Shown one piece after another: positions 8,042 through 16,824 of a DNA stretch of 64,000 nt. Position 1 is the stretch's first letter. Each line of letters begins with the position of its first letter. The stretch comes from Thalassotalea sediminis (GTDB lineage: Bacteria > Pseudomonadota > Gammaproteobacteria > Enterobacterales > Alteromonadaceae). The stretch lies in NCBI RefSeq assembly GCF_030295915.1, contig NZ_AP027361.1, positions 2,542,001 through 2,606,000 of the forward strand, written 5' to 3'. The notes below the pieces were generated by a model. The model did not search any database, was not told the origin of the DNA, and worked only from the letters and a program-made list of their open reading frames with translations. Position numbers and translations under genes: made by a program.

Positions 8042-10324
8042 ATGAAGCACTCAATAGCTACATCGAAACAACACAACACCTTATACAAAAAATCGGTTTG
8101 TGCTTTAGCGATCAGCTCAGCACTATTTTCAGCAAACATTTATGCTGAAGAAGCGACAGATTCAAAAAAGGCAGGACTAGAACGTATTGAAGTTACTGCT
8201 CGTAAAACCACAGAAAGTTTACAAGAAGTGCCAATTGCAGTTACTTCTGTTGGCGCTGCAGAATTAGCGGAAAATGGCATTTCAAATATTACAGAGATAG
8301 AACGTTTTTCACCCAACACCACCTTACAAGCGAGTAGAGGTACCAACTCAACGCTTACTGCTTTTATTCGCGGTATTGGTCAACAAGATCCACTTTGGGG
8401 TTATGAGCCTGGTGTTGGTATTTATATCGACGACGTCTATATGGCTCGCCCTCAAGGTGCGGTATTAGACTTACTTGATGTTGAACGTATCGAAGTATTA
8501 CGTGGCCCACAAGGTACCCTTTACGGTAAAAATACCACAGGTGGCGCAATTAAATACGTAACTAAGTCAATGTCTGGTGATACCGAATTTAATATTGAAG
8601 GTACTGTTGGCAGCTACAGTCAACGTGATTTAAAAATTACCGGTCAAATTCCATTAATTGAAGACAAATTATATGTTGGCTTTGGTCATGGCATGCTAAA
8701 GCGTGATGGCTTTGGCGAGTTTCTCGTTGCGCCAAATGGCTCAGATACGGAAAACTACAACAAGGAATTAACAGCTTCACGCTTAACGCTAGAATATCAC
8801 GCAACGGATGATTTATTTATGCGTTTAGCATGGGATAAAACCGATGACGACTCCAACTCAAAAGGTGGTTTCCGTTTATTACCTAGTTTATTAGCACCTA
8901 ATGCGCCAATTCCTGACAGTAAATACGACTCGTATACAAGCTTACCTACATGGAATAAAGTAGAACTTGAAGGTATTAGCTTAACCATTGACTGGCAAGC
9001 AACAGACAACCTTTCACTAAAATACGTAGGCTCAAAACGTGAAAGCTATTCACCAACAAACATCGACTTTGATAACACAGGCTTACAAATATTTGATGTG
9101 CCAGCCGTATATGACGATGAAAATTCAAGTAATGAGTTACAAGCGAGCTATCGAGGCGATGGCTTTAATGTAGTTGGTGGACTCTATCAATATTCCGGTG
9201 AATCGTGTGGTCAATATGACGCAATTATATTCTTATCTTTAACAGCAGAAGTTTCTGGTTGTAATGAAAGTGAATCAGTCGCTGCTTACATACAAAGTAA
9301 CATCGATTTAACAGATAAGCTTTCTTTGACTTTAGGAGCTCGTTACACCAAAGAAGAGCGTAAAGCGGACGTTTACAATGATTTGTATGCCAGTATTGAA
9401 TACCCTTATGACAATTGGATCCCTGGCTATGATAGAGACTCTTCATTACCAAAAACACAAGTATTAGGTAAAGATACCAATGGTGATGGTGTACTAGATG
9501 CAATGAAGTCTGAAGATTGGTCACGTTTTACACCACGTGTAGGCATTGAATACCAAGCAGATGACAACACCATGTATTTCGCGAGTTTCTCACAAGGCTT
9601 TAAGTCGGGTACCTTTAACCCTCGTGCTGGTGCAAACGAAGATGCTGCCGATCCAGAAATCGTCGATTCATTTGAAATCGGCATGAAAAAAGACTGGACA
9701 GATGCATTACGTACCAATATCACGTTATTTTCAACAGAACACCAAGACAGACAATATATTGTTGTGGTACCTCAAGAAAATGACACTGATTTAGGCCAAT
9801 TTTTAGCGAATGCAGCCAGTTCAGATGTTAAAGGTATTGAAGCAGAAGTGACTTGGTTGGCCACAGAAAACCTAACATTAAACTTAGCTTATGGTCATTT
9901 ATCTGCTGATATTAAACAAGATGAAACAATTAAGGTACCACTTGTAGGATTATCAAATACACCAGATGACACGTTCAGCCTTTCTGCAAATTATTTACTA
10001 GAAAGTAGTGTTGGCGTATTCATGATTAATGCCGGTTATTACTATCGCAGTGACTATACTATCTTCGAAGATGATGACTCACTAAAGCAAGACGGATTTG
10101 GTCAAGTTAACGCAAGCATTACATGGGAAGGTAATGACGGTAACTGGTATGGCGGTATCCACGCAAAGAATATTACGGATAAAGAGTATATGGTTGGCGG
10201 CTATAATTTCACGAGCCGTAACCCTGATGGCTCATATGGTCCAGGATTTGGTGGCGATACAACATTAATTGGCTACTACGGTGATCCGCGCACTGTACAC
10301 CTTACAGTGGGCTATAGGTTTTAA
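8042..10324 (+). CDS. TonB-dependent outer-membrane receptor
   Basis: Outer-membrane active transporter of 760 residues. Signal peptide to about residue 35 (ending SANIYA), TonB-box-like segment RIEVTARK (about 48-55), plug domain (VPIAVTSVG to about 175, with RGPQGTLYGKNTTGG), then a beta-barrel of aromatic-ended strands finishing in TVGYRF with the C-terminal Phe. Plug and barrel resemble the large marine family for non-siderophore substrates. It diverges from the 3-hydroxybutyrate operon, so I infer uptake of an ester or oligomer of 3-hydroxybutyrate; this is context only. A hairpin follows the stop. Confidence 0.9.
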   Translation: MKHSIATSKQHNTLYKKSVCALAISSALFSANIYAEEATDSKKAGLERIEVTARKTTESLQEVPIAVTSVGAAELAENGISNITEIERFSPNTTLQASRGTNSTLTAFIRGIGQQDPLWGYEPGVGIYIDDVYMARPQGAVLDLLDVERIEVLRGPQGTLYGKNTTGGAIKYVTKSMSGDTEFNIEGTVGSYSQRDLKITGQIPLIEDKLYVGFGHGMLKRDGFGEFLVAPNGSDTENYNKELTASRLTLEYHATDDLFMRLAWDKTDDDSNSKGGFRLLPSLLAPNAPIPDSKYDSYTSLPTWNKVELEGISLTIDWQATDNLSLKYVGSKRESYSPTNIDFDNTGLQIFDVPAVYDDENSSNELQASYRGDGFNVVGGLYQYSGESCGQYDAIIFLSLTAEVSGCNESESVAAYIQSNIDLTDKLSLTLGARYTKEERKADVYNDLYASIEYPYDNWIPGYDRDSSLPKTQVLGKDTNGDGVLDAMKSEDWSRFTPRVGIEYQADDNTMYFASFSQGFKSGTFNPRAGANEDAADPEIVDSFEIGMKKDWTDALRTNITLFSTEHQDRQYIVVVPQENDTDLGQFLANAASSDVKGIEAEVTWLATENLTLNLAYGHLSADIKQDETIKVPLVGLSNTPDDTFSLSANYLLESSVGVFMINAGYYYRSDYTIFEDDDSLKQDGFGQVNASITWEGNDGNWYGGIHAKNITDKEYMVGGYNFTSRNPDGSYGPGFGGDTTLIGYYGDPRTVHLTVGYRF

Positions 10325-10341
10325 CCTATTGCAAACTAAAT

Positions 10342-10378
10342 GGAGAGGGTACTAGCGCCCTCTCTGTTGTTTTGTTCT
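10342..10378 (+). terminator. Probable terminator after the TonB-dependent receptor
   Basis: GAGAGGG and CCCTCTC form a GC-rich hairpin 18 bases after the receptor stop codon, followed by a T-rich tract (TGTTGTTTTGTT). Confidence 0.6.
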
Positions 10379-10400
10379 AATAGTGGTATTAAGGTTTAGC

Positions 10401-11054
10401 ATGAGTGAAGACATTGTGAAATTAGCAGTTGCCGATGATCACCCCTTATTTAGAGCAGCATTAATTCAAGCGGCAAAGAAATTGCTCCCTAATAGCGATA
10501 TTCTCGAAGCAGATTCTTTTGACAACCTAATGCAGGTTATTAAGAATAATCCAGATACAGAATTAATCTTCCTTGATCTAAACATGCCTGGCAACGACGG
10601 CTTTACCGGCTTAACATCGATTAAGAATGCCTACCAAGATATTCAGGTAGTCATGGTTTCAGCCACTGAAGAGCCAAGTGTTATTAGTAAGGCCATCCAT
10701 TTAGGGGCAAGTGGTTACATTCCTAAGTCAGCCTCTCTAGACTTAATTGCCGATGCTATCGAAGAAGTGCTCGATGGTGAAACTTGGTTGCCAGATAACA
10801 TTGATCTTAGCCAAATTGCCGAACCGCCGGAAAAAGCATTGGCTGATAAGCTACATAAATTAACACCCGCTCAATACCGTGTTTTACAGATGATCGCTGA
10901 CGGGCTACTAAACAAACAAATAGCCTATGAAATGAACATTCAAGAACCAACCGTTAAAAACCATGTTTCAGCGATATTACAAAAGTTACAGGTCAATAAC
11001 CGCACACAAGCGAGTATGTTGTTTCAAAACTTAAAGCAAATGACGCCTAGTTAA
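10401..11054 (+). CDS. LuxR/NarL-family response regulator (CrbR-like)
   Basis: Two-component DNA-binding regulator of 217 residues. Receiver domain: acidic pair in DDHPLF (12-13), phosphoacceptor Asp59 in FLDLNMPG, Lys109 in YIPKSA. C-terminal LuxR helix-turn-helix about 150-210 (LTPAQYRVLQMIADGLLNKQIA, TVKNHVSAILQKLQVNNRTQA). Start at the ATG at 10401 behind an AAGG box; a GTG 18 bases upstream is less likely. The only kinase nearby, the CrbS-like protein encoded beyond the integron on the other strand, is of the type that in Vibrio and Pseudomonas works with just such a regulator on acetate use. Pairing is inferred. Confidence 0.85.
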   Translation: MSEDIVKLAVADDHPLFRAALIQAAKKLLPNSDILEADSFDNLMQVIKNNPDTELIFLDLNMPGNDGFTGLTSIKNAYQDIQVVMVSATEEPSVISKAIHLGASGYIPKSASLDLIADAIEEVLDGETWLPDNIDLSQIAEPPEKALADKLHKLTPAQYRVLQMIADGLLNKQIAYEMNIQEPTVKNHVSAILQKLQVNNRTQASMLFQNLKQMTPS

Positions 11055-11141
11055 AGACGCTAAACTATGAATCACCAGCAGAAAGATTTAATCAATGTGT
11101 TGTATCGTCCATCGATTGATCTCACAGCCACTAACGGACAA

Positions 11142-11239
11142 TGGTAACGCCGTAAAATGGGGCGTATAAATGCTTGGCTATAATTAGCGAAGAATGAGCG
11201 CCAGCCAAGCATTAGACGTCCCACACATAATTGCCTTGA
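11142..11239 (-). repeat. attC site, terminal cassette (R'' side cut by IS)
   Basis: Read on the minus strand this has the attC layout: AAGGCAATTATG, an inverted pair GCTTGGC / GCCAAGC around a GCGCTCATTCTTCGC loop, CGCCCC, and GGCGTTACC at the far end. It is the last attC of the array, next to the response regulator. Its other core end lies beyond the inserted IS element at 12846-12854. Confidence 0.7.
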
Positions 11240-11316
11240 TACTTATTGAACCTTCTCCCCGAAGTCTAGCCATTGGCTAAACTTCAAGGCGACAAAACCA
11301 AAAAGGAGAAAGCTAA

Positions 11317-12360
11317 ATGAAATTCTACACCAAATTACACGATTTTTATTGTGGAATCGATTTACATGCGCGAATTATTTATGTCTGCATTTTAAATCAA
11401 CAAAGTGAAAAGGTGCTTCATCAGAAAACTAAGGTTGAAAAAGGCTTATTAAACCAGCTTATTTCACCCTATCTAGGCAATATCGTTATCGGTGTTGAGT
11501 CTATGCACTGTTGGTATTGGGTCAGTGATTAGTGTGAGCAACAAGGTGTTGATTTTGTGCTCGGCCATGCCCTTTACATGAAGGCTATTCATGGTGGTAA
11601 AGCTAAAAATGACAAAATAGATTCTTATAAAATTGCCAGCTTGTTACGTGGTGGTAACTTTCCATTAGCCTATACCTACCCACAAACCATGCGTTCAACT
11701 CGTGATTTACTGCGCAGAAGAACCAAGCTCGTCAGGCATGGCGCACAACTCAAAGCGCATACCGTTAACACCAATAGCCAATAAAACTACCCAGCACTTG
11801 AGTTGCACATGAAGAACCCATCGGTTCGAGAAGCCTTTCGCCACCGCTTTGATGATGAAGTGGTGCAACGTAATGTTAATTTTGACTTAGCTATTCTTGA
11901 TAGCTATGCCAAAGAGCTAAAGTACCTTGAATACTTTATTGAGCGCAAAGCCAAGCAACATCGACCAGACTATTATGCGCAACTACGCACTAGACCAGGT
12001 ATCGGCATTATTCTGGCTATGACCACACTTTATGAAATTGGTGACATCGACAGGTTTGAATCTGTCCAGAAGTTTGCTTCTTATTGTCGCTTAGTTAAGT
12101 GCAAAGCAGAATCTGCGGGAAAAACCTATGGTACCTCAGGCAACAAAATCGGTAATGGTCATTTAAAGTGGGCGTTTAGTAAAGCTGCCGTGTTGTATTT
12201 ACGCGGCAATGACAAAGCACGTCGATACTTAAACAAACTACAAAAACGCATGAGTAAAGCAAAAGCTTTATCAGTACTCGCCCATAAAATTGGTCGTTGC
12301 GTGTATTACATGCTTAAACATAAAACGGTATTTGATGATGAACGATTCTTAACTGTTTAA
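11317..12360 (+). pseudogene. IS110 transposase with two in-frame stop codons
   Basis: A single frame of 347 codons plus stop encodes a DEDD transposase. The N-terminal RuvC-like domain (YCGIDLHARI, IGVESMHCWYW, KAKNDKIDSYKIASLLRGG) gives the four acidic positions, and the C-terminal Tnp20 domain (RTRPGIGIILAMT, KIGNGHLKWAFSKAAVL) gives the expected serine. TAG at 11530-11532 and TAA at 11782-11784 interrupt it without any frameshift; each sits where related transposases have an ordinary residue (after WYWVSD, and after NTNSQ where Tyr is usual). Start ATG at 11317 with AGGAGA upstream. Probably inactive in cis. Confidence 0.85.
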
Positions 12361-12845
12361 GCCGCACAGCGAGGTGAGCTCAACACCTAACTGGAAAAGC
12401 TAGAACAACCACGGGTTATTTGCGATTAAGTGTGTTTAAACACGTTAATGCTGGTAAATGTTATCGCCTTATTAGCCCTTTGCGCTTGGTTAGACACCTC
12501 GCTGGTGCGCACTTAATTATTAAACAAGGCAATGAGCAAAATCGTTTACACCTTAGCTGAGCCTTAAACTAACTGAACGTGGCTAAATGCCAATGAGTCA
12601 TTTGCTTGAGTAGTGCCAGCAAAGGTTAACCGATGAATGTCTAGTGCCCCTGAGTCACTAATGGATTGATAACTTAGGCGGTGATGAGATCACAATAAGA
12701 AAGCCTCAATATGTGTTTGCCGTAAACGATTTTAACGGCTAACTGACAGAGCGAAGTAAGAGATTTTTCTGATTGAAGACAAATTAGCTACCTGGCGGTA
12801 GCTAATAAAAACCCTATTGCCTATTGACGGGCAGAAGGTTCATAT
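12361..12845 (+). ncRNA. IS1111-type right-end non-coding region (candidate bridge RNA)
   Basis: No reading frame is seen in these 485 bases between the transposase gene and the right end. IS1111-group IS110 elements carry their bridge RNA (target- and donor-binding guide) downstream of the transposase gene, so this is the place to expect it. Exact boundaries cannot be set by eye. Confidence 0.4.
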
Positions 12846-12854
12846 GTGTTATGT
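12846..12854 (-). repeat. attC R'' core left of the IS insertion
   Basis: On the minus strand ACATAAC (12848-12854) overlaps the stop codon of the cassette lipoprotein gene and matches an attC R'' core. The rest of this attC continues at 11239 after the inserted IS element. Confidence 0.6.
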
Positions 12855-14252
12855 GTTCTCAGGGATTTTAAAGTAATGGATATAGTTTACTCTATCATTT
12901 TGCCCATTCACTTCTATTAAGCAATCCTGTTTAACAAATACCATTTTACCATTTCTAGAAAATTCAGCATGAAACAAATCATTGTATGGGCAAGGTAGTA
13001 TTTCTTTTTTTAAAATTTCTTGGTAGGTTGAAGTATTATAAACAACTAAACTGGTGTAATTAGTTGTTGCAAGCATACTATCATCATAAGAAAAAGAAAC
13101 ACTATTCGGATATGCACCAACATCCCATTTGCCACGAACATTAGATAGATCTGTAGAGTCAAAATTTAAGATATCATATCCATGACCATTCCCACCGCCC
13201 GCAGCTAAAACTACAATTGAACCATCGTTAGAAATTTCAAGATCATTACCATTTGCACCGTCAGTTCTCAGATGTTCAAGCATTGAGATATTACCATTCT
13301 CATCAAAACCATATCGATAAAGGCTCGCAGGTGACACTCCGTAATCAGCAGCTATTATTTGATTATTTGTATGATTGTATCTAATAGCAGGAACATCAAT
13401 TGACCATGGCCCGCCAACCACCTCATCTCCTTCAATTTTGTAAACATCATAATTCAAAAAATATTGATTCCTACTACTAATGAATACACCTCCGTTTTTG
13501 TTCAATGTTAACATCGTTATAGGAAAATCTAGAGTTACATATTCAACTGTCATTTCATTTCTATCAATTACAGCATAATAGTTTTCTGGCTGATTAATGT
13601 TATAAAAAGTAACATAGAGCTTTTCTTGGAGATGATCGAACTCCAGTTGTTTAGGAGAACTTATTAATTGGAAAGTTTCAATAGTTTCCCCTGAAACTAC
13701 ATTTACCCAGTCAATTTGCATTAGCTCTTTATTAGCAATATATATATCACCATTACAGCCAGGAACCATTTCTGCAGAGAAATCCGTAGAAAAAATGCCG
13801 GATGCTGGGATATTTTCTGAATAATCTAAACAGTTGACATCCTTAACCTCTAATGTTGTTGAGTCAGTACTTTTTGCACCAGAATTATCAATAACTTCTA
13901 ATTGAAATTCAAATATGGTCTTTGATTTAACATCGGGAAGCTCTATTTCTGTAATTGAACTTGTAGGAGATGTAATTTTCGCTTCAGGAGCTTCATTATC
14001 TACTTGTTTCCATGAGAATTTAGTAATTTCACCATCACTATCTGAACTCAAAGAACCATCTAGTGTGGATATAGTTAAATCATTTACAACAACTACATCT
14101 TTTATTTGTGCTATAGGAGCGCTGTTTACTTTGGTCGGCATAGTGGTTTCACTACTTCCTCCGCCACATCCCGTCGTGAATAGGAATGCAACTATAGTTA
14201 ATAAGAGCTTAGGTGAGTTAGACTTTTTTAAATTCGAAAGGTGTTTTAACAT
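12849..14252 (-). CDS. Cassette-encoded lipoprotein with PKD-like and beta-propeller regions
   Basis: The 467-residue protein begins with a lipoprotein signal ending in FTTGCGGGSS (Cys29), so it should be membrane-anchored. Residues about 45-140 look like a PKD/Ig-like domain (APIAQIKDVVVV, DGSLSSDSDGEITKFSWKQ). The remainder has repeated strand motifs (LQEKLYVTFYN, NQIIAADYG, DGSIVVLAAGG, DDSMLATTNY), suggesting a seven-bladed beta-propeller. It sits between an attC end (R'' overlapping its stop) and an R'-type core at 14323, so it is a gene cassette, large for one. ATG with AGGA six bases upstream. Function unknown. Confidence 0.8.
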   Translation of the reverse strand: MLKHLSNLKKSNSPKLLLTIVAFLFTTGCGGGSSETTMPTKVNSAPIAQIKDVVVVNDLTISTLDGSLSSDSDGEITKFSWKQVDNEAPEAKITSPTSSITEIELPDVKSKTIFEFQLEVIDNSGAKSTDSTTLEVKDVNCLDYSENIPASGIFSTDFSAEMVPGCNGDIYIANKELMQIDWVNVVSGETIETFQLISSPKQLEFDHLQEKLYVTFYNINQPENYYAVIDRNEMTVEYVTLDFPITMLTLNKNGGVFISSRNQYFLNYDVYKIEGDEVVGGPWSIDVPAIRYNHTNNQIIAADYGVSPASLYRYGFDENGNISMLEHLRTDGANGNDLEISNDGSIVVLAAGGGNGHGYDILNFDSTDLSNVRGKWDVGAYPNSVSFSYDDSMLATTNYTSLVVYNTSTYQEILKKEILPCPYNDLFHAEFSRNGKMVFVKQDCLIEVNGQNDRVNYIHYFKIPENT

Positions 14253-14322
14253 CTTGTCCTAAAATTCCATTTAGTAATTATAAAAATTCAAATTAAGCAA
14301 TAGTTAAATATTCAACCATTAC

Positions 14323-14329
14323 ACATAAC
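14323..14329 (-). repeat. attC R' core (G/TTATGT) right of which the second IS is inserted
   Basis: Minus-strand GTTATGT, the consensus crossover core at the head of the lipoprotein cassette. It joins exactly onto GCCCAAC at 15682 if the IS between is removed, restoring a complete attC. Confidence 0.65.
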
Positions 14330-14404
14330 AATTGAGATGGACTCCCCCTGACTTTGGCAAATTTTGCCAAACTTAAGGTGCGAAACTTAAAAAAGGAGCC
14401 CATC

Positions 14405-15430
14405 ATGAATAACATTAAAACACTTGGTATCGATTTAGCAAAAAATACGTTTAGCCTGGTTGGCATGAATGAGTTTGGAAAAATTGTGCTAAGGAAAACG
14501 TTATCACGTAAAAAACCACTTCCCTTTATTGCTCAACTCAATCCTTGTCTCATTGCCATGGAGGCATGTAGTGGCGCGCATTATTGGGCGCGTCAGTGTA
14601 AATCTCTCGGACACCAAGTCGCGATTATTGCCGCCAAGTTCATCGAACCTTTTCGCACTGGCGGTAAAAACGATAATAACGATGCCGAAGCGATTTGTGA
14701 AGCAGCAATGCGACCTAATATTTGGCATGTGCCAGTGAAAACAGCTGACCAACAAGCCGTCATGACGTTACATCGTGTACGCCAAGGGTTAGTGAAAGAG
14801 CGCACCACCATGATTAATCGCCTTAGAGGCTTACTCGCTGAGTTCGGTATTGTTATGCCTAAAGGTAGATACCCAGCACAACATGCTATCACCAGTATTT
14901 TAGAAGATGCAGAGAACGGCTTACCTATGCTCGCCAGAGAGCTATTGCATGATTTATGGCAAGAGATAAAAGGGTTAAACGAACAAATCCTTAAACATGA
15001 CAGAAAACTGTATCAATTAGCCCATCAAATGCATGCCGCTAAACGCTTAATGAGTATTCCTGGTGTCGGCGAAGTGACCGCAACCGCGGTAGTTGCTACT
15101 GTCTGTGATGCCAAAGACTTCGACACCTCTCGTGCCTTTAGTGCATGGATTGGTTTAGTACCAAAGCAATACACTACAGGTGGACAGGTAAAGTTAGGAA
15201 GAATATCCAAACGTGGCGAAAAACATATTCGCACCTCACTCATTCATGGCGCGCGAGCCGTGATTGCTAACTGCAGGCACAAAACTGACAGAACCAGTTT
15301 ATGGATAAAAGACCTTATCGAGCGACGAGGGTTTAAGCGTGCCACCGTGGCATTAGCGGCAAAAAATGCCCGATTAATTTGGGCATTATTACACTCAGAA
15401 AAAGAATATCAGATTGATTATGTAAAATAG
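14405..15430 (+). CDS. IS110-family (IS1111 group) transposase
   Basis: Full-length 341-residue DEDD transposase that inserts the element with the help of a bridge RNA. N-terminal RuvC-like domain: Asp in LGIDLAKNTFS, Glu in AMEACSGAHYW and the acidic pair in GKNDNNDAEA. C-terminal Tnp20 domain: IPGVGEVTA and a serine in KHIRTSLIHGAR, the expected nucleophile. The ATG at 14405 with GGAG upstream is preferred to an upstream in-frame start at 14354, which would run into the left inverted repeat region. No stops or frameshifts, so likely active. Confidence 0.93.
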   Translation: MNNIKTLGIDLAKNTFSLVGMNEFGKIVLRKTLSRKKPLPFIAQLNPCLIAMEACSGAHYWARQCKSLGHQVAIIAAKFIEPFRTGGKNDNNDAEAICEAAMRPNIWHVPVKTADQQAVMTLHRVRQGLVKERTTMINRLRGLLAEFGIVMPKGRYPAQHAITSILEDAENGLPMLARELLHDLWQEIKGLNEQILKHDRKLYQLAHQMHAAKRLMSIPGVGEVTATAVVATVCDAKDFDTSRAFSAWIGLVPKQYTTGGQVKLGRISKRGEKHIRTSLIHGARAVIANCRHKTDRTSLWIKDLIERRGFKRATVALAAKNARLIWALLHSEKEYQIDYVK

Positions 15431-15681
15431 AAAAGGTTAAACCAAACGGTTAACCCCACCGAGTCGTAGCATTAGCAATTGACGATAACACGGTCAGACC
15501 GAGCGCATTAAAGCCTGTTTAGTCGGGAAGTATTTAAATACTGTTTAACGAATGAGGCCATGCGCAAGCGCAAATCATCAGGGCGATAGCGTATATAGCT
15601 AATAAACGCCGAATGTAGAGTTGCTGTCAGATCTTCTTGTTGTCATAGACTGCTTGTGCTTGACAAAGGGGAGTCCATGTA
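15431..15681 (+). ncRNA. Right-end non-coding region of the second IS (candidate bridge RNA)
   Basis: 251 bases without a gene between the transposase stop and the right end, with internal short inverted repeats (for example GGTTAA/TTAACC near 15436-15454). Expected bridge-RNA location for an IS1111-group element. No transcript limits can be given by eye. Confidence 0.4.
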
Positions 15682-15776
15682 GCCCAACTAAGGGGCAAAT
15701 AATTAGCTTGGCTAAGATATGGAACGCAGTGACAAAAGCCAAGCTTTATTTGTCCTGCTTGAGTTGCTTGTTAGCT
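15682..15776 (-). repeat. attC site of the membrane-protein cassette
   Basis: Minus strand: R'' AGCTAAC, then AAGC, paired arms AGCTTGGC / GCCAAGCT, GCCCCTTAGTTGGGC, ending at the IS insertion that separates it from its R' core at 14323-14329. The last codons of the 15746-16390 gene lie inside it. Confidence 0.75.
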
Positions 15777-16390
15777 ATACGATTTAACCAAAGCAATGTT
15801 AACTTAGCAATTAAAAGAAAACCAAATATTTGAAATAAAGAAAGGTATATTGCATTTCCAGATTGTTTAACATACCATTTTTTGAGTTCACTAATTTTTA
15901 GATTGGTAGCGGCATTATCGTCATATTTATTAACATCTAAAGTAGACGGATTAAAGTCCTTATAATTACCAGATTCAAGTTTGAACTGAACTATAACGCC
16001 ATAATTCTGGTATATGGCTTGAGCGTGCAACCTGTTTTTTTCTTCACTATCTAAATAAGTTCGTTTAAACAATTCTACGGAGTTTACTGAAGAGTCAAAC
16101 CCAAGTTCAACGGCATTACTTTTTAAAATGAATCCTTTAGTCGAAAGTACGTTCAATCCAACAGATAGAATAAACAAAACCAAAAACTCATTAAGCCCAA
16201 TTGGAAGGACTTTGGTAGCATTAATTGGTTGTTTGAATGACGAGATAGAATATGCAATTGGTAATAAAATTGATAAAAGAACTATCAATCCCCAATTTTC
16301 AAAAAGATAGCCGTCTTCTATTGGAAAAACAAAAATAAATATTAATTGTACATAAAACAAAATATGACAAAAAAACGTTAAGTACTTCAT
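15746..16390 (-). CDS. Cassette-encoded membrane protein, unknown function
   Basis: A 214-residue protein with about four hydrophobic segments: residues 5-25, 32-50, 66-83 and about 183-203. A polar, probably periplasmic, stretch (85-175) lies between the third and fourth and is rich in Asn, Lys and Glu. I recognise no family. It lies between two attC sites and overlaps the attC at its own 3' end, so it is a gene cassette. Start ATG at 16390 has AAGG as a moderate ribosome site and is directly next to the preceding attC, as cassette genes usually are. Confidence 0.7.
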   Translation of the reverse strand: MKYLTFFCHILFYVQLIFIFVFPIEDGYLFENWGLIVLLSILLPIAYSISSFKQPINATKVLPIGLNEFLVLFILSVGLNVLSTKGFILKSNAVELGFDSSVNSVELFKRTYLDSEEKNRLHAQAIYQNYGVIVQFKLESGNYKDFNPSTLDVNKYDDNAATNLKISELKKWYVKQSGNAIYLSLFQIFGFLLIAKLTLLWLNRIANKQLKQDK

Positions 16391-16403
16391 GACTTCCTTG
16401 TAT

Positions 16404-16495
16404 AGCTAACGCCTCGTTAAGCGTATAAAAATGGTTGGCTATAATCGCGAAGCGATGGCCATCTGTTTTTATTCCGTTTAAACAACTTGTTATAC
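16404..16495 (-). repeat. attC site of the cupin cassette
   Basis: Minus strand: R'' GTATAAC overlapping the cupin stop codon, paired arms GGCCATCGC / GCGATTATAGCC, CGCTTAACGAGGC and R' GTTAGCT. About 92 bases; standard cassette recombination site layout. Confidence 0.8.
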
Positions 16496-16801
16496 GCTTC
16501 CTTCCGATTCTACGACTAGTATTCGAGCTTCACCACGCGGATGCGCAACATGCTCAGTCCCAGTTGATGCATAAAATATATCACCTGCTCTTAAAACCGA
16601 TGATTGCTCAATTCCATTATCTTTAAACAACATTTCAACAACGCCATCTAAAACAACAAACACTTCTTCGCCGTCATTTACATGCCACTTATAAGGCTGA
16701 TCAGTCCAATGCAAGCGCGTCGTAATACCGTTCATATTTGCGATGTCTTTTGCACCCCAGGCGCGTTCAGATTTGAATTCTTTACTTCTAATTATTTCCA
16801 C
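16490..16801 (-). CDS. Cassette-encoded single-domain cupin
   Basis: A 103-residue cupin (RmlC-like jelly roll). Cupin motif 1 is seen in HVNDGEEVFVVLDGVVEM and motif 2 in GDIFYASTGTEHVAHP, giving the His/Glu metal-binding set. Small cupins of this kind are common integron cassettes; the substrate cannot be told. Flanked by attC sites at 16404-16495 and 16825-16929, with its stop codon inside the first. ATG at 16801; the ribosome site is weak (GGAA). Confidence 0.85.
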   Translation of the reverse strand: MEIIRSKEFKSERAWGAKDIANMNGITTRLHWTDQPYKWHVNDGEEVFVVLDGVVEMLFKDNGIEQSSVLRAGDIFYASTGTEHVAHPRGEARILVVESEGSV

Positions 16802-16824
16802 AATACTTCCAAATTATGAATAGC

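Larger units (their letters stand above)
11240..12845 (+). mobile_element. IS110-family element, IS1111 group, inserted in attC
   Basis: About 1.6 kb. Subterminal inverted repeats TGAACCTTCTCCCCG (11247-11261) and its imperfect complement (12828-12842) enclose the transposase gene. With the IS1111-group rule of 7 bases outside the left repeat and 3 outside the right, the ends fall at 11240 and 12845. The flanks are the two parts of one attC site, so the element split it. The 485-base non-coding stretch after the transposase gene (12361-12845) is where IS1111-type elements are expected to encode their bridge RNA. No target duplication is visible, as usual for IS110. Confidence 0.8.
14330..15681 (+). 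mobile_element. Complete IS1111-type IS110 element inserted at an attC crossover core
   Basis: 1352 bases. Inverted repeats ATGGACTCCCC at 14337-14347 and its complement at 15668-15678. Exactly 7 bases lie outside the left repeat and 3 outside the right, the signature of the IS1111 group. Removing the element rejoins a clean attC (ATAAC with GCCCAAC), so the insertion is precise and without target duplication. Transposase frame intact; non-coding right end 15431-15681. Orientation is the same as the first IS and opposite to the cassette genes. Confidence 0.9.

Noticed and set aside
11067-11147. Short frame of 26 codons starting 13 bases after the response regulator
   Set aside because: It ends within the attC boundary and lacks a ribosome site. 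It could be the stub of a gene cut by the integron, but nothing confirms this.
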